The notes: generated by a model not told the origin, from the letters alone. A DNA stretch of 12,334 nt from Perkinsus olseni (GCA_013115135.1 JABANP010000914.1:1-12334); one strand, 5' to 3'. Shown: positions 1-7,920, numbered from the stretch's first letter. Numbers and translations: made by a program.

Positions 1-23
1 CCCTATTCCTAGCCTGCTCCAGG

Positions 24-153
24 AGCGGACCAGGAGAGGAGGTAGTGCCGCGTGTTCCCCACCGGCGCCCCACAGTCACACTCTGGCAGGGTTGGCCACC
101 CGCATCTATAGAGATGGGCTGGGGTTGGGGCCCTTCCGAATCTAACGGCACTG
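24..153 (-). pseudogene. C-terminal Cys/His finger of non-LTR ORF2
   Basis: Downstream of RNase H, a minus frame reads PECDCGAPVGNTRHYLLSW. This matches the CxCG...T..H..L..C finger found at the C-terminus of many RNase H-bearing LINE ORF2 proteins, except that the final Cys is Trp here. A stop (TAG) follows at once. The replaced Cys and early stop may be mutation or another indel. The frame differs from that of the RNase H end, so another shift lies near 150-250. Confidence 0.55.
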
Positions 154-911
154 CTAGCTGCCGTGACTTCCCCGCGGATCCACAAACGAGCGTGTGAAGC
201 GCAGTAAAAGAAGTCGTTGACAGAAGTGCCCAGGCTGGCTCTCTTGTCTGACCACCACTTGCGCAGTGACAGACGGCCAGCTTCTCCCTTGATACCGCCG
301 AAGAGTCCTCACACTGATTTCCGTCTCCGCAGAGACTTCCCTCATGGAGGCACCCTTGGCTGCCAGCTCATCAGCCCGTTCGTTGGCACTGATGGAACTG
401 TGCCCCGGTACCCATCGAAGGGATACCCTACCAGGGATTTCGGACAATGACAGATAGATCTGTCTCGCCTTATCCCACCGGGCCGTGGATGATCGGGACG
501 ACAAGATCTTGAGTACCGCCTGAGAGTCCGTGAAGATCTCCCAGGCCTCGTCACCCGCTGTCGAGACAATCCAGCGGACTGCTTCCAGAACTCCTAGGAG
601 TTCGCAATCCCGTAATAGTAGCGTAAAGGGGAGAGCTTCCAGAAATTGGAGTAGACCTCTACGCCCTCACGATAAACGACCAAAGCAGCGCCGGTCTTGA
701 CGTCCTTGACTACCGAGCCATCCGTGAAGATGGCATTCTTAGTTTGGAGAGCCTCGAGCGCGTAGTTCTTGGCCTCCTCACGTTCCGAGATGGTAGTCGT
801 GACCCAGGGGTGCCAAGGTTGAGTGGGCAAAACCCCTCCAGCGCTGCACCATATCACCACCATCGCGACCCTCAAAGAGAGTCAGGCCCTTGACCGAGAG
901 AGATTGGTCTA
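154..911 (-). pseudogene. Non-LTR ORF2 RNase H domain, frameshifted
   Basis: From about 900 down to 800 one frame reads GLTLFEGRDGG. The adjacent frame (open 594-875, beginning with a TTG, so its first residue is not a real start) contains AIFTDGSV (FTDGS at about 711-728), the first RNase H Asp. A short third frame near 600-560 gives ELLGVLEAV with the catalytic Glu, and FTDSQAVL near 521-538 with the next Asp. The frame open from 504 to 154 then gives RWVPGHSSISANERADELA, the C-terminal RNase H signature (PGH followed by ERAD). RNase H removes the RNA strand after first-strand synthesis. At least two indels fall at 595-630 and one between 800 and 910. The order and spacing of motifs are those of LINE RNase H domains. 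Confidence 0.8.
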
Positions 912-2316
912 GGGCCTTAGCACACTAAGTGCAGCGAGCCTGGTGGCTGCGATGGTACCGAGCTCCAAGTCTGCTGGCATGATGCCGGCCGCGACACAGA
1001 GTGCCGCGTTGGAGCTGCTCCGTGGGGCCTGGAGGGCTATCCTCGCCACCATAGCCGAAACCTGCAGCAAGGCAGATTTTTGCTGTGGCTGACTCCAGCC
1101 CTTCCTTCCATGCTGAGACAGCGTGACTGAGGGCCGGAACGATCGCCACCTTGTAGGTTTTGATCACTTTCTTTCCGGTGATCCCAGCACGTGCCCAGCC
1201 CAAGTGCCTCAGCCTGCCTAACTTGGCTTTGGCTTCGGCACATCTAACCTTGATATGGTGTTGGAACGATAGGCGGTGATCGATCCAAACACCAAGTACC
1301 CGGACAACCTTGACAATGTCAGCAGGTATTCCATCAAGGGACAAGATATTGTCCCCGATGGTCCCTAGGCAGGAGCGCTTGGCTCTTGGCCGGCTCGTAG
1401 GACACTCCCGCGTTGGCAGCCCAAGCCAGCAGCAGAGCTTCTGCTGACCGCCACCTCTTCACCAGCGACGGGCCAGTACCAGCAGACACCACTACCGTCG
1501 TGTCGTCCGCATAGAGGGTCAGGCTCACGCCCTTCTCCTCCATACCCGCGAACGCGTCGACTAGTGGTAGGGTGCTTAGCAGAAATAGGAAGGGGCCCAA
1601 GGCACTGCCTTGCGGCACCCCTCTTTCCAAACCCACCGTGGCCTCGTCGCTACCGTACGTAGCAGCCACACTCTGTCCTTTGAGATAGCTCTCGACGATG
1701 TCGATTAAGTATCGAGGCACGTCGTATCGAGCCAAAGTAGCCAGAATGTGGCTGTGTTTAACCGAGGAAACGCATTTTGCACATCCAGCTGGATGAGTGC
1801 AACTGGCGCGCGTTTGCTCCTCTTCCTGCCAGCCCTGAACGCGTCAATGATGCGCAGGGCGGCAGTGTCAACCGATTTGCCTTTGCAGAAGCCGTGGACC
1901 ACCGGAGACTCCAGACGGTCACGGATCTGCGGGCACGAGCAAACCGCTCGAGGATTACTCGCTCGAACAGCTTGCTACCAGAAGTGACCAAACAAATGGG
2001 GCGCCAGCCATTGGGGCGAGCTGGGTCCCGGCCACTTTTTGTGTATAAAGACCCCCTTGAGTGTTTCCACTCTTGGGGGAATATACCAACTTCGAGGGCT
2101 GCACTAAGCTGGGCGCACCAGCTGTCCTTCAGCACCTCGAGCGTATCGAGAACAACGTCATTACTAACGTCGTCCTCGCCCGGGGCTGCGCCTCGCCTGA
2201 GTCCGCTGGCTGCCTCTCTGAGTTCAGAGGCGGTAACCGCCGGCACCGGCTCGGTACGCTGCCCAAACCGTAAGGCCTCAACCTCAGTGTCCCTGTCGGG
2301 GTCCCGAGGGAAAAAG
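912..2316 (-). pseudogene. Non-LTR ORF2 reverse transcriptase domain, broken by several frameshifts
   Basis: Four consecutive frames together cover the RT. First (2316 to about 1930): APGEDD, then the GWRPICLV block and KLFERVI, the usual N-terminal RT motifs. Second (about 1930-1758): VHGFCKGKSVD followed by LDVQNAF, motif A with its catalytic Asp. Third (1757 to about 1365): GVPQGSALGP, then YADD at 1502-1513, the motif C catalytic box. Fourth (about 1365-1045): LGVWIDHRLSF, the thumb-side motif. A fifth frame (about 1045-912) gives the end of the connection (AAGIMPADLEL) and closes with TAG at 909-911. The catalytic Asp residues are intact. The breaks cluster at about 1919-1934, 1754-1762, 1360-1370 and 1040-1050. 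Confidence 0.85.
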
Positions 2317-3444
2317 CCGATGTAGGAGGAAGTCCGCCTGATTCACCCCGTGCGCGCATATAGCAGCAGGAGGAATCCGGGGACAACCTCGTTTAACACA
2401 CCGGGAGTAGTGCTGCAGATCTGTGAAGAATCTGCGAGCAGCTACCCCCTTGGCCTCTTTGACAGCTGCCCTGAACTTGCGTTCGGCAGCGTCGCGGACT
2501 CCCCGATGGTGCATCGTGGAGGATGCATCGGGGCCGTTCAACCTTTTGTGTCGGAAGAACGCCCGCTGGGCCCTTCGTAATTTCGCCTTCAGCCTAGTGA
2601 GCTCCTCCGTCCACCAGGTGGTGTCAGAAGGGGCTGGGGCTTCAGGCGTGTACCGCTTTACTAGGGCGCTCAGAGATTCCGTGATACCAGAGAGAGAGGT
2701 ATCTGGGGGAATCCGTGAGGCACCGTCAATAACCTTGGCTACGTCTACGAGGCGGTGAGCCAGTCTCGGAGCGGGGACCGCTTCCTGCTCACCGAACTCG
2801 ACGTAGAGTAGCCGGTGGTCTGACCCGCAGAGGTCATCCACTACCCCCCACCGAGGCTCGACGCCATCTCTGGGGGCACCATACAATAGAGTGAGGTCGA
2901 CCCACGATTGGTACCGATTGGACTCGAAGGTCGGTAAGGATGTCTCATCATTGAGGATCCTGACTCCTTTGACCAGGCACCAGTCTACAAGCGCCTCACC
3001 GCGCTGCCATGCATGTCTATGCTGGTTGACAGCGGTGTAGACCGAGCCCCACCCTACGTGCCATGCATTCGCATCAGAGCAGATGTAGAGTGGGATAGTA
3101 GGGGGCCATGATTCCATGACCTCCTCGACCTCCGTCATCGCCGCATCCCTCCTTGGCATGTCGGAGCCGTGGAGGTACAGCGACGCGACACCATAGCTGC
3201 GCCCCTTGACTACAGCAAGGTCGCGGGACGCGAAAACCGTGTGACACATAGTACCACGTTTAGATAAAACCGCTGCCTCCTCATCTCGACGTAGGCCGTG
3301 GTACTGGTAACCAGTGAGCTTACGCGAGGAGGAGCTAGGCTCCTGGAGGCAGATAAAATCTACGAGAGTACTACGCAGCCGGGGGTGGAGAAGATCCAGT
3401 GCCACCGGCCGATGACCTTGGTTGTGCTGGTAAACCCTCACCAT
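2284..3444 (-). CDS. Non-LTR ORF2 N-terminal part: AP-like endonuclease
   Basis: The start is taken at the ATG of the TAATG junction, giving 386 residues. The frame itself is open further upstream, to about 3516. EEP-fold (AP endonuclease) motifs occur in order: N8 in MVRVYQHNQG, E35 in FICLQEP, D124/N126 in CSDANAWH, D183 in SWVDLTL, and D209-H210 in GSDHRLL. These match the metal-binding and catalytic set of APE-type LINE endonucleases, which nick target DNA to prime reverse transcription. Residues after about 220 form the basic, Arg/Lys-rich linker toward the RT domain. The frame closes with a TGA at 2284 just after an A5 run on the plus strand (2311-2315). The adjoining RT frame picks up at that same point, so the stop is best explained by a one-base indel. 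Confidence 0.85.
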   Translation of the reverse strand: MVRVYQHNQGHRPVALDLLHPRLRSTLVDFICLQEPSSSSRKLTGYQYHGLRRDEEAAVLSKRGTMCHTVFASRDLAVVKGRSYGVASLYLHGSDMPRRDAAMTEVEEVMESWPPTIPLYICSDANAWHVGWGSVYTAVNQHRHAWQRGEALVDWCLVKGVRILNDETSLPTFESNRYQSWVDLTLLYGAPRDGVEPRWGVVDDLCGSDHRLLYVEFGEQEAVPAPRLAHRLVDVAKVIDGASRIPPDTSLSGITESLSALVKRYTPEAPAPSDTTWWTEELTRLKAKLRRAQRAFFRHKRLNGPDASSTMHHRGVRDAAERKFRAAVKEAKGVAARRFFTDLQHYSRCVKRGCPRIPPAAICAHGVNQADFLLHRLFPSGPRQGH

Positions 3445-3446
3445 TA
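3442..3446 (-). promoter_or_regulatory. TAATG stop/start overlap between ORF1 and ORF2
   Basis: On the minus strand the ORF1 stop TAA (3446-3444) shares its last A with the ATG (3444-3442) that opens the endonuclease frame (MVRVYQHNQG). A UAAUG junction is the documented termination-reinitiation signal of the silkworm non-LTR element SART1. Here it suggests that ORF2 is translated by coupling to ORF1 rather than by frameshift fusion. It also supports choosing 3444 as the ORF2 start over the TTG or ATG codons further upstream in the same frame. Confidence 0.7.
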
Positions 3447-3830
3447 CGATGAGGTAGCACACCCGAAGTCCGTCCTTCCCCATTGCCGTTTCGCAAATGC
3501 GGTCAGGCTCTCGCAAGCGCTATCAGTGCACTCGTGATCGACCTTGCGGCGACCCCCGACACCAGTAAGCGATGCGTTGTGGTCCAGACAGTTAGCGCAT
3601 TTCTGCACCGGACCAGCGATGGCCTGGGCGGGGCAGGACTGCCTCTCGTGCCCGAAGGCTGCACATCTTGTGCAACGAATCTTCGACGGGTCCTGCTTGT
3701 GAGGGGCAAGCAGGCCCAATGTAATCAATACCGCAGCACCTGAAGCACACCGCGGGAGACTTAGAAGTCGCCCAGCGGGTGCGCAGGTGATCAGGACCAG
3801 GTGACCCTTTCCCTCGCCGCGACTCGAGAG
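3444..3830 (-). pseudogene. Non-LTR ORF1 C-terminal zinc-knuckle region, split over two frames
   Basis: Past the TGA of the main ORF1 frame, a second minus frame (about 3810-3705) encodes a CCHC-like knuckle, CFRCCGIDYIGPAC, in which the His position is Tyr. A third frame (to 3444) encodes a canonical CX2CX4HX4C knuckle, CTRCAAFGHERQSC. It then encodes another Cys/His cluster (CANC followed later by HECTDSAC). Three knuckles in tandem are usual for ORF1 of this group. The likely breaks lie at the ccctttccc run (3805-3813) and near the gggg run (3703-3706). Each is a single-base change of frame. The last frame ends in TAA at 3444-3446, overlapping the ORF2 start. The Tyr replacing His in the first knuckle is either a real substitution or a sequence error. 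Confidence 0.75.
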
Positions 3831-5239
3831 TCGGGAGTAGAGATCGGGTTCACCGATAATACCAAGTGCTGGCCGCGCCAATAGATGGTGCTGACCAGCG
3901 AAGTCGCAGGGGGGTTCACCGTCGATGAAGACGACGAGCTGGTGCCCCCGATATCCTTGACCAAGTCCGGGTTGGTCTCCCGGATCATACGATCGACATG
4001 ATCGATCGTGACCCCGCGGTTGACAGCAGGGTTGAACAGAATTATCCTGGGCCAGAGGCCAGATCTGACCTTGGCCGTGTACCCCTTAGCGCGGTTGAGA
4101 GCTTCCACGCACGCCCCGGCCTGAGTGTCGTCGCTGAGGACCAGACCAAGGCCTCCTTTCAGAGGGAAGGTAGAGTTGACGACGATCTTGCTTCCCAGCA
4201 AACCGAGGATCAGATTACGGAAGCCCATGAATGCCGAGGCGTTCATCTCTGGAGCGTCGACGTCGTCTGACCTCAGCTCAATAACGCAAGAGCGCTTAGT
4301 AGATTTCTTGGCCTTCTCTAAGGCAGCTCTCACCGGGCCAGGTGGGGTCTTTGCCTTGGCTTTCGCTTTCGCCTTCGGCACCGGTGGAGCCGGGGTTACG
4401 ATCCTGCGGGGGTGATCCGGTGTACCACCGGCAACTCGTTGTCGCTTGCCGCCGCCAGCTGCAGGCGCGACGGCCACGATCGTCCTCGGGACGTTATGGC
4501 CTGGAGGTGGCGGGGGGAAGGGGATCAGTTGGCGGGTGGATGGCAACGGGGGGACCAGAACAGAGGATGGCGCCTCGTTGGAAGCGCTGGCAGCTGCACG
4601 AGCCGTGGGGCAGGGAGGGGCCAGAACAGAGGATGGCGCCTCATGGGCGGGTCCAACTCTGGCACCAGCAGTAGGGCTAGCGGATTCAGCTTTGGTCCGA
4701 GCCTCGACCAAGTACAGGTGGTGACGAGTCACCACTTGTAGCGCAGCAATCCCACGTGCACGGTGCTCATCCGGTAATAGATCAAGCGCATCCGCTAACA
4801 GATCCATAACGTCAGACGAGTTGTACGCACTCGCAGGTAGGCCCTTGAATTTGGCCAGCCTCGCGTCAACGAGTTCAGTGGGGTCATCCTTATCCCACAT
4901 CAAATACCAATCAGTGCGACGAGCAGGGATCGGATTCCCGTCCTCACACGGGTTATCCGAGAGAGATACCGTTTGGCCAGACGGCTCTACCGCCCCCTTA
5001 CTTCCCTGGCAGCTACTACGGACATTCTCCATGGCAATGTCGGGAGCGTCTTCAGTTGTACGCTGCTTAGGGTCCATGTCGACATCTTGAGCTGCATCGG
5101 ACTGCTCCGACGATGGGCCTCGCTGTTGCCTAGGAGCTTCCAGCTCCTCTTCCCGGAAGACTGATCTCAGCCAGGCGTCTTCGTCTGCGACGTCGTCCAG
5201 ATGCGAAGGCCCGTCCTTAGCGGGGCGAGGAGGAATCAT
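3791..5239 (-). CDS. Non-LTR ORF1, gag-like RNA-binding protein, main open frame (482 aa)
   Basis: The frame starts at a true ATG (complement of 5237-5239) and runs 482 codons. Residues 1-180 are acidic and partly helical. Residues 185-300 are low-complexity Pro/Ala/Ser with a duplicated motif (EAPSSVLAPP / EAPSSVLVPP near 200 and 222) and a KAKAKAKAK run near 289-297, which is suitable for nucleic acid or nuclear targeting. Residues 316-425 (starting CVIELRSDD, with GGLGLVLSDD and WPRIILFNP) resemble the RRM-like core that precedes CCHC knuckles in R1/I-type ORF1 proteins. By family analogy it would bind element RNA in the RNP. The frame ends at a TGA at 3791, before the knuckles, because of a frameshift near 3805-3813. 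The knuckles continue in other frames down to 3444. Confidence 0.8.
   Translation of the reverse strand: MIPPRPAKDGPSHLDDVADEDAWLRSVFREEELEAPRQQRGPSSEQSDAAQDVDMDPKQRTTEDAPDIAMENVRSSCQGSKGAVEPSGQTVSLSDNPCEDGNPIPARRTDWYLMWDKDDPTELVDARLAKFKGLPASAYNSSDVMDLLADALDLLPDEHRARGIAALQVVTRHHLYLVEARTKAESASPTAGARVGPAHEAPSSVLAPPCPTARAAASASNEAPSSVLVPPLPSTRQLIPFPPPPPGHNVPRTIVAVAPAAGGGKRQRVAGGTPDHPRRIVTPAPPVPKAKAKAKAKTPPGPVRAALEKAKKSTKRSCVIELRSDDVDAPEMNASAFMGFRNLILGLLGSKIVVNSTFPLKGGLGLVLSDDTQAGACVEALNRAKGYTAKVRSGLWPRIILFNPAVNRGVTIDHVDRMIRETNPDLVKDIGGTSSSSSSTVNPPATSLVSTIYWRGQHLVLSVNPISTPDSRVAARERVTWS
4555..4642 (-). repeat. 66-bp period short tandem duplication inside ORF1
   Basis: A 22-nt block at 4555-4576 recurs exactly at 4621-4642, a period of 66 bp (22 codons). 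In the ORF1 protein it gives the paired EAPSSVL motifs at about residues 200-206 and 222-228. It lies in the Pro/Ala-rich linker, where slippage is tolerated, and keeps frame. Confidence 0.85.
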
Positions 5240-5500
5240 TAGTTAGTTTGGGGTGAACCACGAGAGGAAAACAAAAGAACTTAGGTTGAGGATGGGAGGG
5301 TTGAATTCCACTCGGGTCACGCGGAATGTCGCAGACCCGCTCACGCCGACGTAGCATAGAGAAACTGAGAAGAGAGGCAGTTGGAAGGTGGTCCACGCGT
5401 CTCCGCAGGACCACTCCTCGCGACTGCCGTGCACAAATTACCACTCCACAAGTCGGTGATCGTAACGCAGCTAGAACTAGTATCATCATCGGAAACGACT
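5240..5500 (-). other. Probable 5' leader of the non-LTR element, with an upstream ORF
   Basis: This stretch precedes the ORF1 ATG on the minus strand. It contains an ATG-initiated upstream reading frame (ATGATG at 5489, stop at 5217, 90 codons, Arg-rich, no recognisable domain) that overlaps the ORF1 start by 23 nt. I see no protein family in it. LINE 5' leaders normally hold the internal promoter, but no specific promoter motif could be identified. The outer boundary is a guess. Confidence 0.35.
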
Positions 5501-6091
5501 AGCTTGAGTAGTGCAGGATTGTGTGACTACGTCCCCTGCCGCGATGGTTTCACCCTCAGTAAAGCCTGCGGCCTTCCGTGCACAGAACACCCGTGATCGC
5601 CACAGCACGCCAGTTAAAGAGAGCCGTGGTCTGCCACTATTATTGGAGCTCACCAGCAGTTCAACACCAGTTTACCAGCAAATTCATTCGCAAAATCGGT
5701 TGTAAGAGAGATCACGGGAGGTTTGGATGCTTCTCACGTACCGAATCAGAAGGATGCTCATGAGCTAGATGTTTCTGATGGGGTGGTATGAGGTTTCAGT
5801 GAATTCGTGCGACGTTGAGTCATCTAGAATGTGTGGCGGGAGGGTCGTCCTCCCCTACAAAATCGTGCTGTAGACCTGTGCATGTTGTTGGGTCACACAT
5901 AATGATGACTAACTGAGTTGGAGTGCTTGCGCGGAGTGTTTTTCTGCCGCAAGATGGCCTCAGCATATGACAGAAGAGATCTGCAGGCTTCAGAGTCCAC
6001 ACGTCGTGTCGATGCGGTGTAGGATTGTAGCGTAAGTCGGGTCATCCCCTGCAGGGCAACCATGTGGGTAGGTGAATGTTGTTGGTTGGAG
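5500..6091. other. Non-coding stretch with hairpins, no gene seen
   Basis: No reading frame here resembles a protein and no RNA gene is recognised. Visible structure includes a 6-bp GC-rich hairpin at 5838-5854 (GGGAGG / CCTCCC, 5-nt loop). An imperfect hairpin built on CTTGC / GCAAG lies at about 5926-5953. The latter sits in one of three copies of a degenerate TTGGAGTGC motif. Confidence 0.5.
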
Positions 6092-6125
6092 TGCCTCGGC
6101 GGCCGCTCACTTCGCCGTTCGATCG
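6092..6125 (+). repeat. Left arm of 34-nt inverted repeat (partner 7053-7086)
   Basis: Aligned base by base with the reverse complement of 7053-7086, 31 of 34 positions match. The mismatches are at 6098, 6099 and 6120. The core GGCCGCTCACTTCGCCGTT (6101-6119) is perfect. The partner spans the junction between the 46-bp spacer and the start of the second 845-bp copy, so this arm looks like an inverted, slightly diverged copy of a unit junction. Confidence 0.85.
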
Positions 6126-6652
6126 TTTTCGGCGTGGGTAGCTACGGCCACCCCGCCTTCAACAATCTCAGTGGCTCCGAGCGCCCGGTGAGGCAATAGT
6201 AGCTCGTCCACAATTGATCTGCCACAAGTGCTTCTTGAACGGTGAGTGGAACAGTCGAGTGGTGATGATGAGTGGGGTAGCGCAGCGCAGTAGCCCGGCA
6301 CAAGGAATATGCGTGAGGTAGCTTTCGGCTGACTTTGTTACTCGTAGACATAAAGTTCCGTAGCGATGAATGTTCCGCATTGGAAAGTGTCACACGTCAC
6401 GTGTGCGAGCATGGGTTGAACAAGGTACGGGCCGTGGCGAAACGCACAAGAATAGCTAAGGTTATCGCCCTTGAAGAGCACCTGCGGCACGTGGGTAGCG
6501 CTACAAACACTTGCACGTGCTCAAGGTTAACGGTACGTATCCCGGCCTCCGAAGCAGGGCAGACCCAACGCAGCTCATTTGATAGCGGTATAAGCCACGC
6601 TGAGCGCAGAACCTGTTGTGCGACTCGCGAGACGATGCATGGAGCTGGGAAA

Positions 6653-6680
6653 GGGAGTCCCACTGGCAGTGGGCCACTGC
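6653..6680. repeat. Cluster of three overlapping palindromes (copy 1)
   Basis: Within 28 nt lie GGGAGTCCC (6653-6661), CCCACTGGCAGTGGG (6659-6673) and GCAGTGGGCCACTGC (6666-6680). Each is an odd-length perfect palindrome around one central base. The same cluster is at 7544-7571 in copy 2. It could form alternative hairpins in DNA or RNA; no known binding site is recognised. Confidence 0.8.
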
Positions 6681-6733
6681 AGCCGGTGCATGAACACAGG
6701 ACATTTCACGTACCGTCATGGCGTTGGAGACGA

Positions 6734-6752
6734 GGCCCTCGTCACGAGGGCC
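6734..6752. repeat. 19-nt palindrome GGCCCTCGT-C-ACGAGGGCC (copy 1)
   Basis: Nine-base perfect arms flank a single C. Present identically in copy 2 at 7625-7643. Other palindromes in the same unit include CACACGT-C-ACGTGTG at 6391-6405, GCCGAT-A-ATCGGC at 6812-6824 and TTTCCATGGAAA at 6855-6866. Confidence 0.85.
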
Positions 6753-7029
6753 GTGCGAAGCTGAGGAAAGGCAAGGTCCGACGAGATCGCAAGACACACT
6801 GCGCCAGAGACGCCGATAATCGGCTTCGGCAGTAGTTGTACCACTAAAATAGGCTTTCCATGGAAAAATGAATAGATTGGGGTGCTACTGAACACGAGCG
6901 GAGACGATCCATGGCGGTAAAATGAAAGTTATACGGTGGGTTTGGGAGATCGCAAAACTCAACATGGGTGTTGGGTATAGTTGTTTGTGCGCTGTCGCTG
7001 GATTTTTGGCGCTCGCCCGGCGGGACCCT

Positions 7030-7075
7030 CCCCACTCGGCTCGCGGATCTGTCGATCCAACGGCGAAGTGAGCGG
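7030..7075. other. 46-bp spacer between the two direct repeat copies
   Basis: The 845-bp copy plus this spacer makes the 891-bp period. The spacer is not found after copy 2, where the BEL/Pao-side sequence begins instead, nor directly before copy 1. Its last 23 bases form most of the right arm of the 34-nt inverted repeat. Confidence 0.8.
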
Positions 7076-7086
7076 CCGGTGAGGCA
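7053..7086 (-). repeat. Right arm of 34-nt inverted repeat (partner 6092-6125)
   Basis: This is the reverse complement of 6092-6125 at 31 of 34 positions. The first part lies in the 46-bp spacer and the last 11 bases are the beginning of the second 845-bp copy. The arms enclose a 927-bp interior containing the whole first copy, so a fold-back or TIR-like arrangement is possible. No flanking target-site duplication is evident. Confidence 0.85.
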
Positions 7087-7920
7087 ATAGTAGCTCGTCC
7101 ACAATTGATCTGCCACAAGTGCTTCTTGAACGGTGAGTGGAACAGTCGAGTGGTGATGATGAGTGGGGTAGCGCAGCGCAGTAGCCCGGCACAAGGAATA
7201 TGCGTGAGGTAGCTTTCGGCTGACTTTGTTACTCGTAGACATAAAGTTCCGTAGCGATGAATGTTCCGCATTGGAAAGTGTCACACGTCACGTGTGCGAG
7301 CATGGGTTGAACAAGGTACGGGCCGTGGCGAAACGCACAAGAATAGCTAAGGTTATCGCCCTTGAAGAGCACCTGCGGCACGTGGGTAGCGCTACAAACA
7401 CTTGCACGTGCTCAAGGTTAACGGTACGTATCCCGGCCTCCGAAGCAGGGCAGACCCAACACAGCTCATTTGATAGCGGTATAAGCCACGCTGAGCGCAG
7501 AACCTGTTGTGCGACTCGCGAGACGATGCATGGAGCTGGGAAAGGGAGTCCCACTGGCAGTGGGCCACTGCAGCCGGTGCATGAACACAGGACATGTCAC
7601 GTACCGTCATGGCGTTGGAGACGAGGCCCTCGTCACGAGGGCCGTGCGAAGCTGAGGAAAGGCAAGGTCCGACGAGATCGCAAGACACACTGCGCCAGAG
7701 ACGCCGATAATCGGCTTCGGCAGTAGTTGTACCACTAAAATAGGCTTTCCATGGAAAAATGAATAGATTGGGGTGCTACTGAACACGAGCGGAGACGATC
7801 CATGGCGGTAAAATGAAAGTTATATGGTGGGTTTGGGAGATCGCAAAACTCAACATGGGTGTTGGGTATAGTTGTTTGTGCGCTGTCGCTGGATTTTTGG
7901 CGCTCGCCCGGCGGGACCCT
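7076..7920. repeat. Direct repeat copy 2 (845 bp), ending at the BEL/Pao boundary
   Basis: Same sequence and orientation as 6185-7029, with three substitutions and no indels seen. Homology stops after CGGGACCCT at 7920. Copy 1 continues into the spacer, whereas copy 2 runs into TGTACGGG at 7921. A TG at this point fits the outer end of an LTR, so the abrupt end marks the probable insertion point of the downstream element. Confidence 0.95.

Larger units (their letters stand above)
1..5500 (-). mobile_element. Non-LTR (LINE-type) retrotransposon, 3' end cut by window edge, frameshifted
   Basis: Read on the minus strand the region carries, in order, a leader, a gag-like ORF1 with CCHC knuckles, an AP endonuclease, a reverse transcriptase with YADD, an RNase H and a C-terminal Cys/His finger. 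This is the layout of ORF2-type non-LTR elements of the broad I/LOA/Tad/R1 assemblage. RNase H points to the I, LOA or Tad side. The TAATG ORF junction recalls the R1-clade element SART1. The clade cannot be settled without a tree. The upper limit (about 5500) is approximate because no target-site duplication or 5' boundary is visible. The 3' UTR and tail lie before position 1. The frame changes about nine times, so this copy is unlikely to be autonomous if the sequence is correct. Confidence 0.9.
6185..7029. repeat. Direct repeat copy 1 (845 bp)
   Basis: This 845-bp block recurs at 7076-7920 with an offset of exactly 891. By eye only three differences were found: G versus A near 6570/7461, T versus G near 6706/7597, and C versus T near 6934/7825. 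Identity is therefore about 99.6%, implying recent duplication or homogenisation. Frames of up to 166 codons are open in both copies, but the longest starts with TTG and resembles no family. Two of the three differences change its amino acids, so I do not call it a gene. The block is dense in short near-perfect palindromes. Its function is unknown; it may be a satellite unit or a non-autonomous element. Confidence 0.95.

Noticed and set aside
1758..2325. Plus-strand frames opposite the non-LTR RT and ORF1 (for example 1777-2325 and 4125-4741)
   Set aside because: They are antisense shadows of the conserved RT, endonuclease and ORF1 coding sequence and contain no domain.
6134..6150. Resemblance of GTAGCTACGG / CCGTAGC to a dinoflagellate-type spliced leader
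   Set aside because: Only seven bases match the known leader; the rest of the leader and a downstream donor site are absent.
6335..6835. 166-codon plus-strand frame present in both repeat copies (also 7226-7726)
   Set aside because: It begins with TTG, resembles no family, and two of the three differences between copies change its residues. Its conservation follows simply from the copies being nearly identical.
6397..7284. Minus-strand frames of 83-146 codons in the repeat copies
   Set aside because: They overlap frames on the other strand, have no recognisable domain, and are preserved only because the DNA is duplicated.
6185..7920. The two 845-bp copies as LTRs of one small element
   Set aside because: Only 46 bp separates them, leaving no room for a primer site, a coding region or a polypurine tract. 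There are no TG/CA termini at the copy ends.
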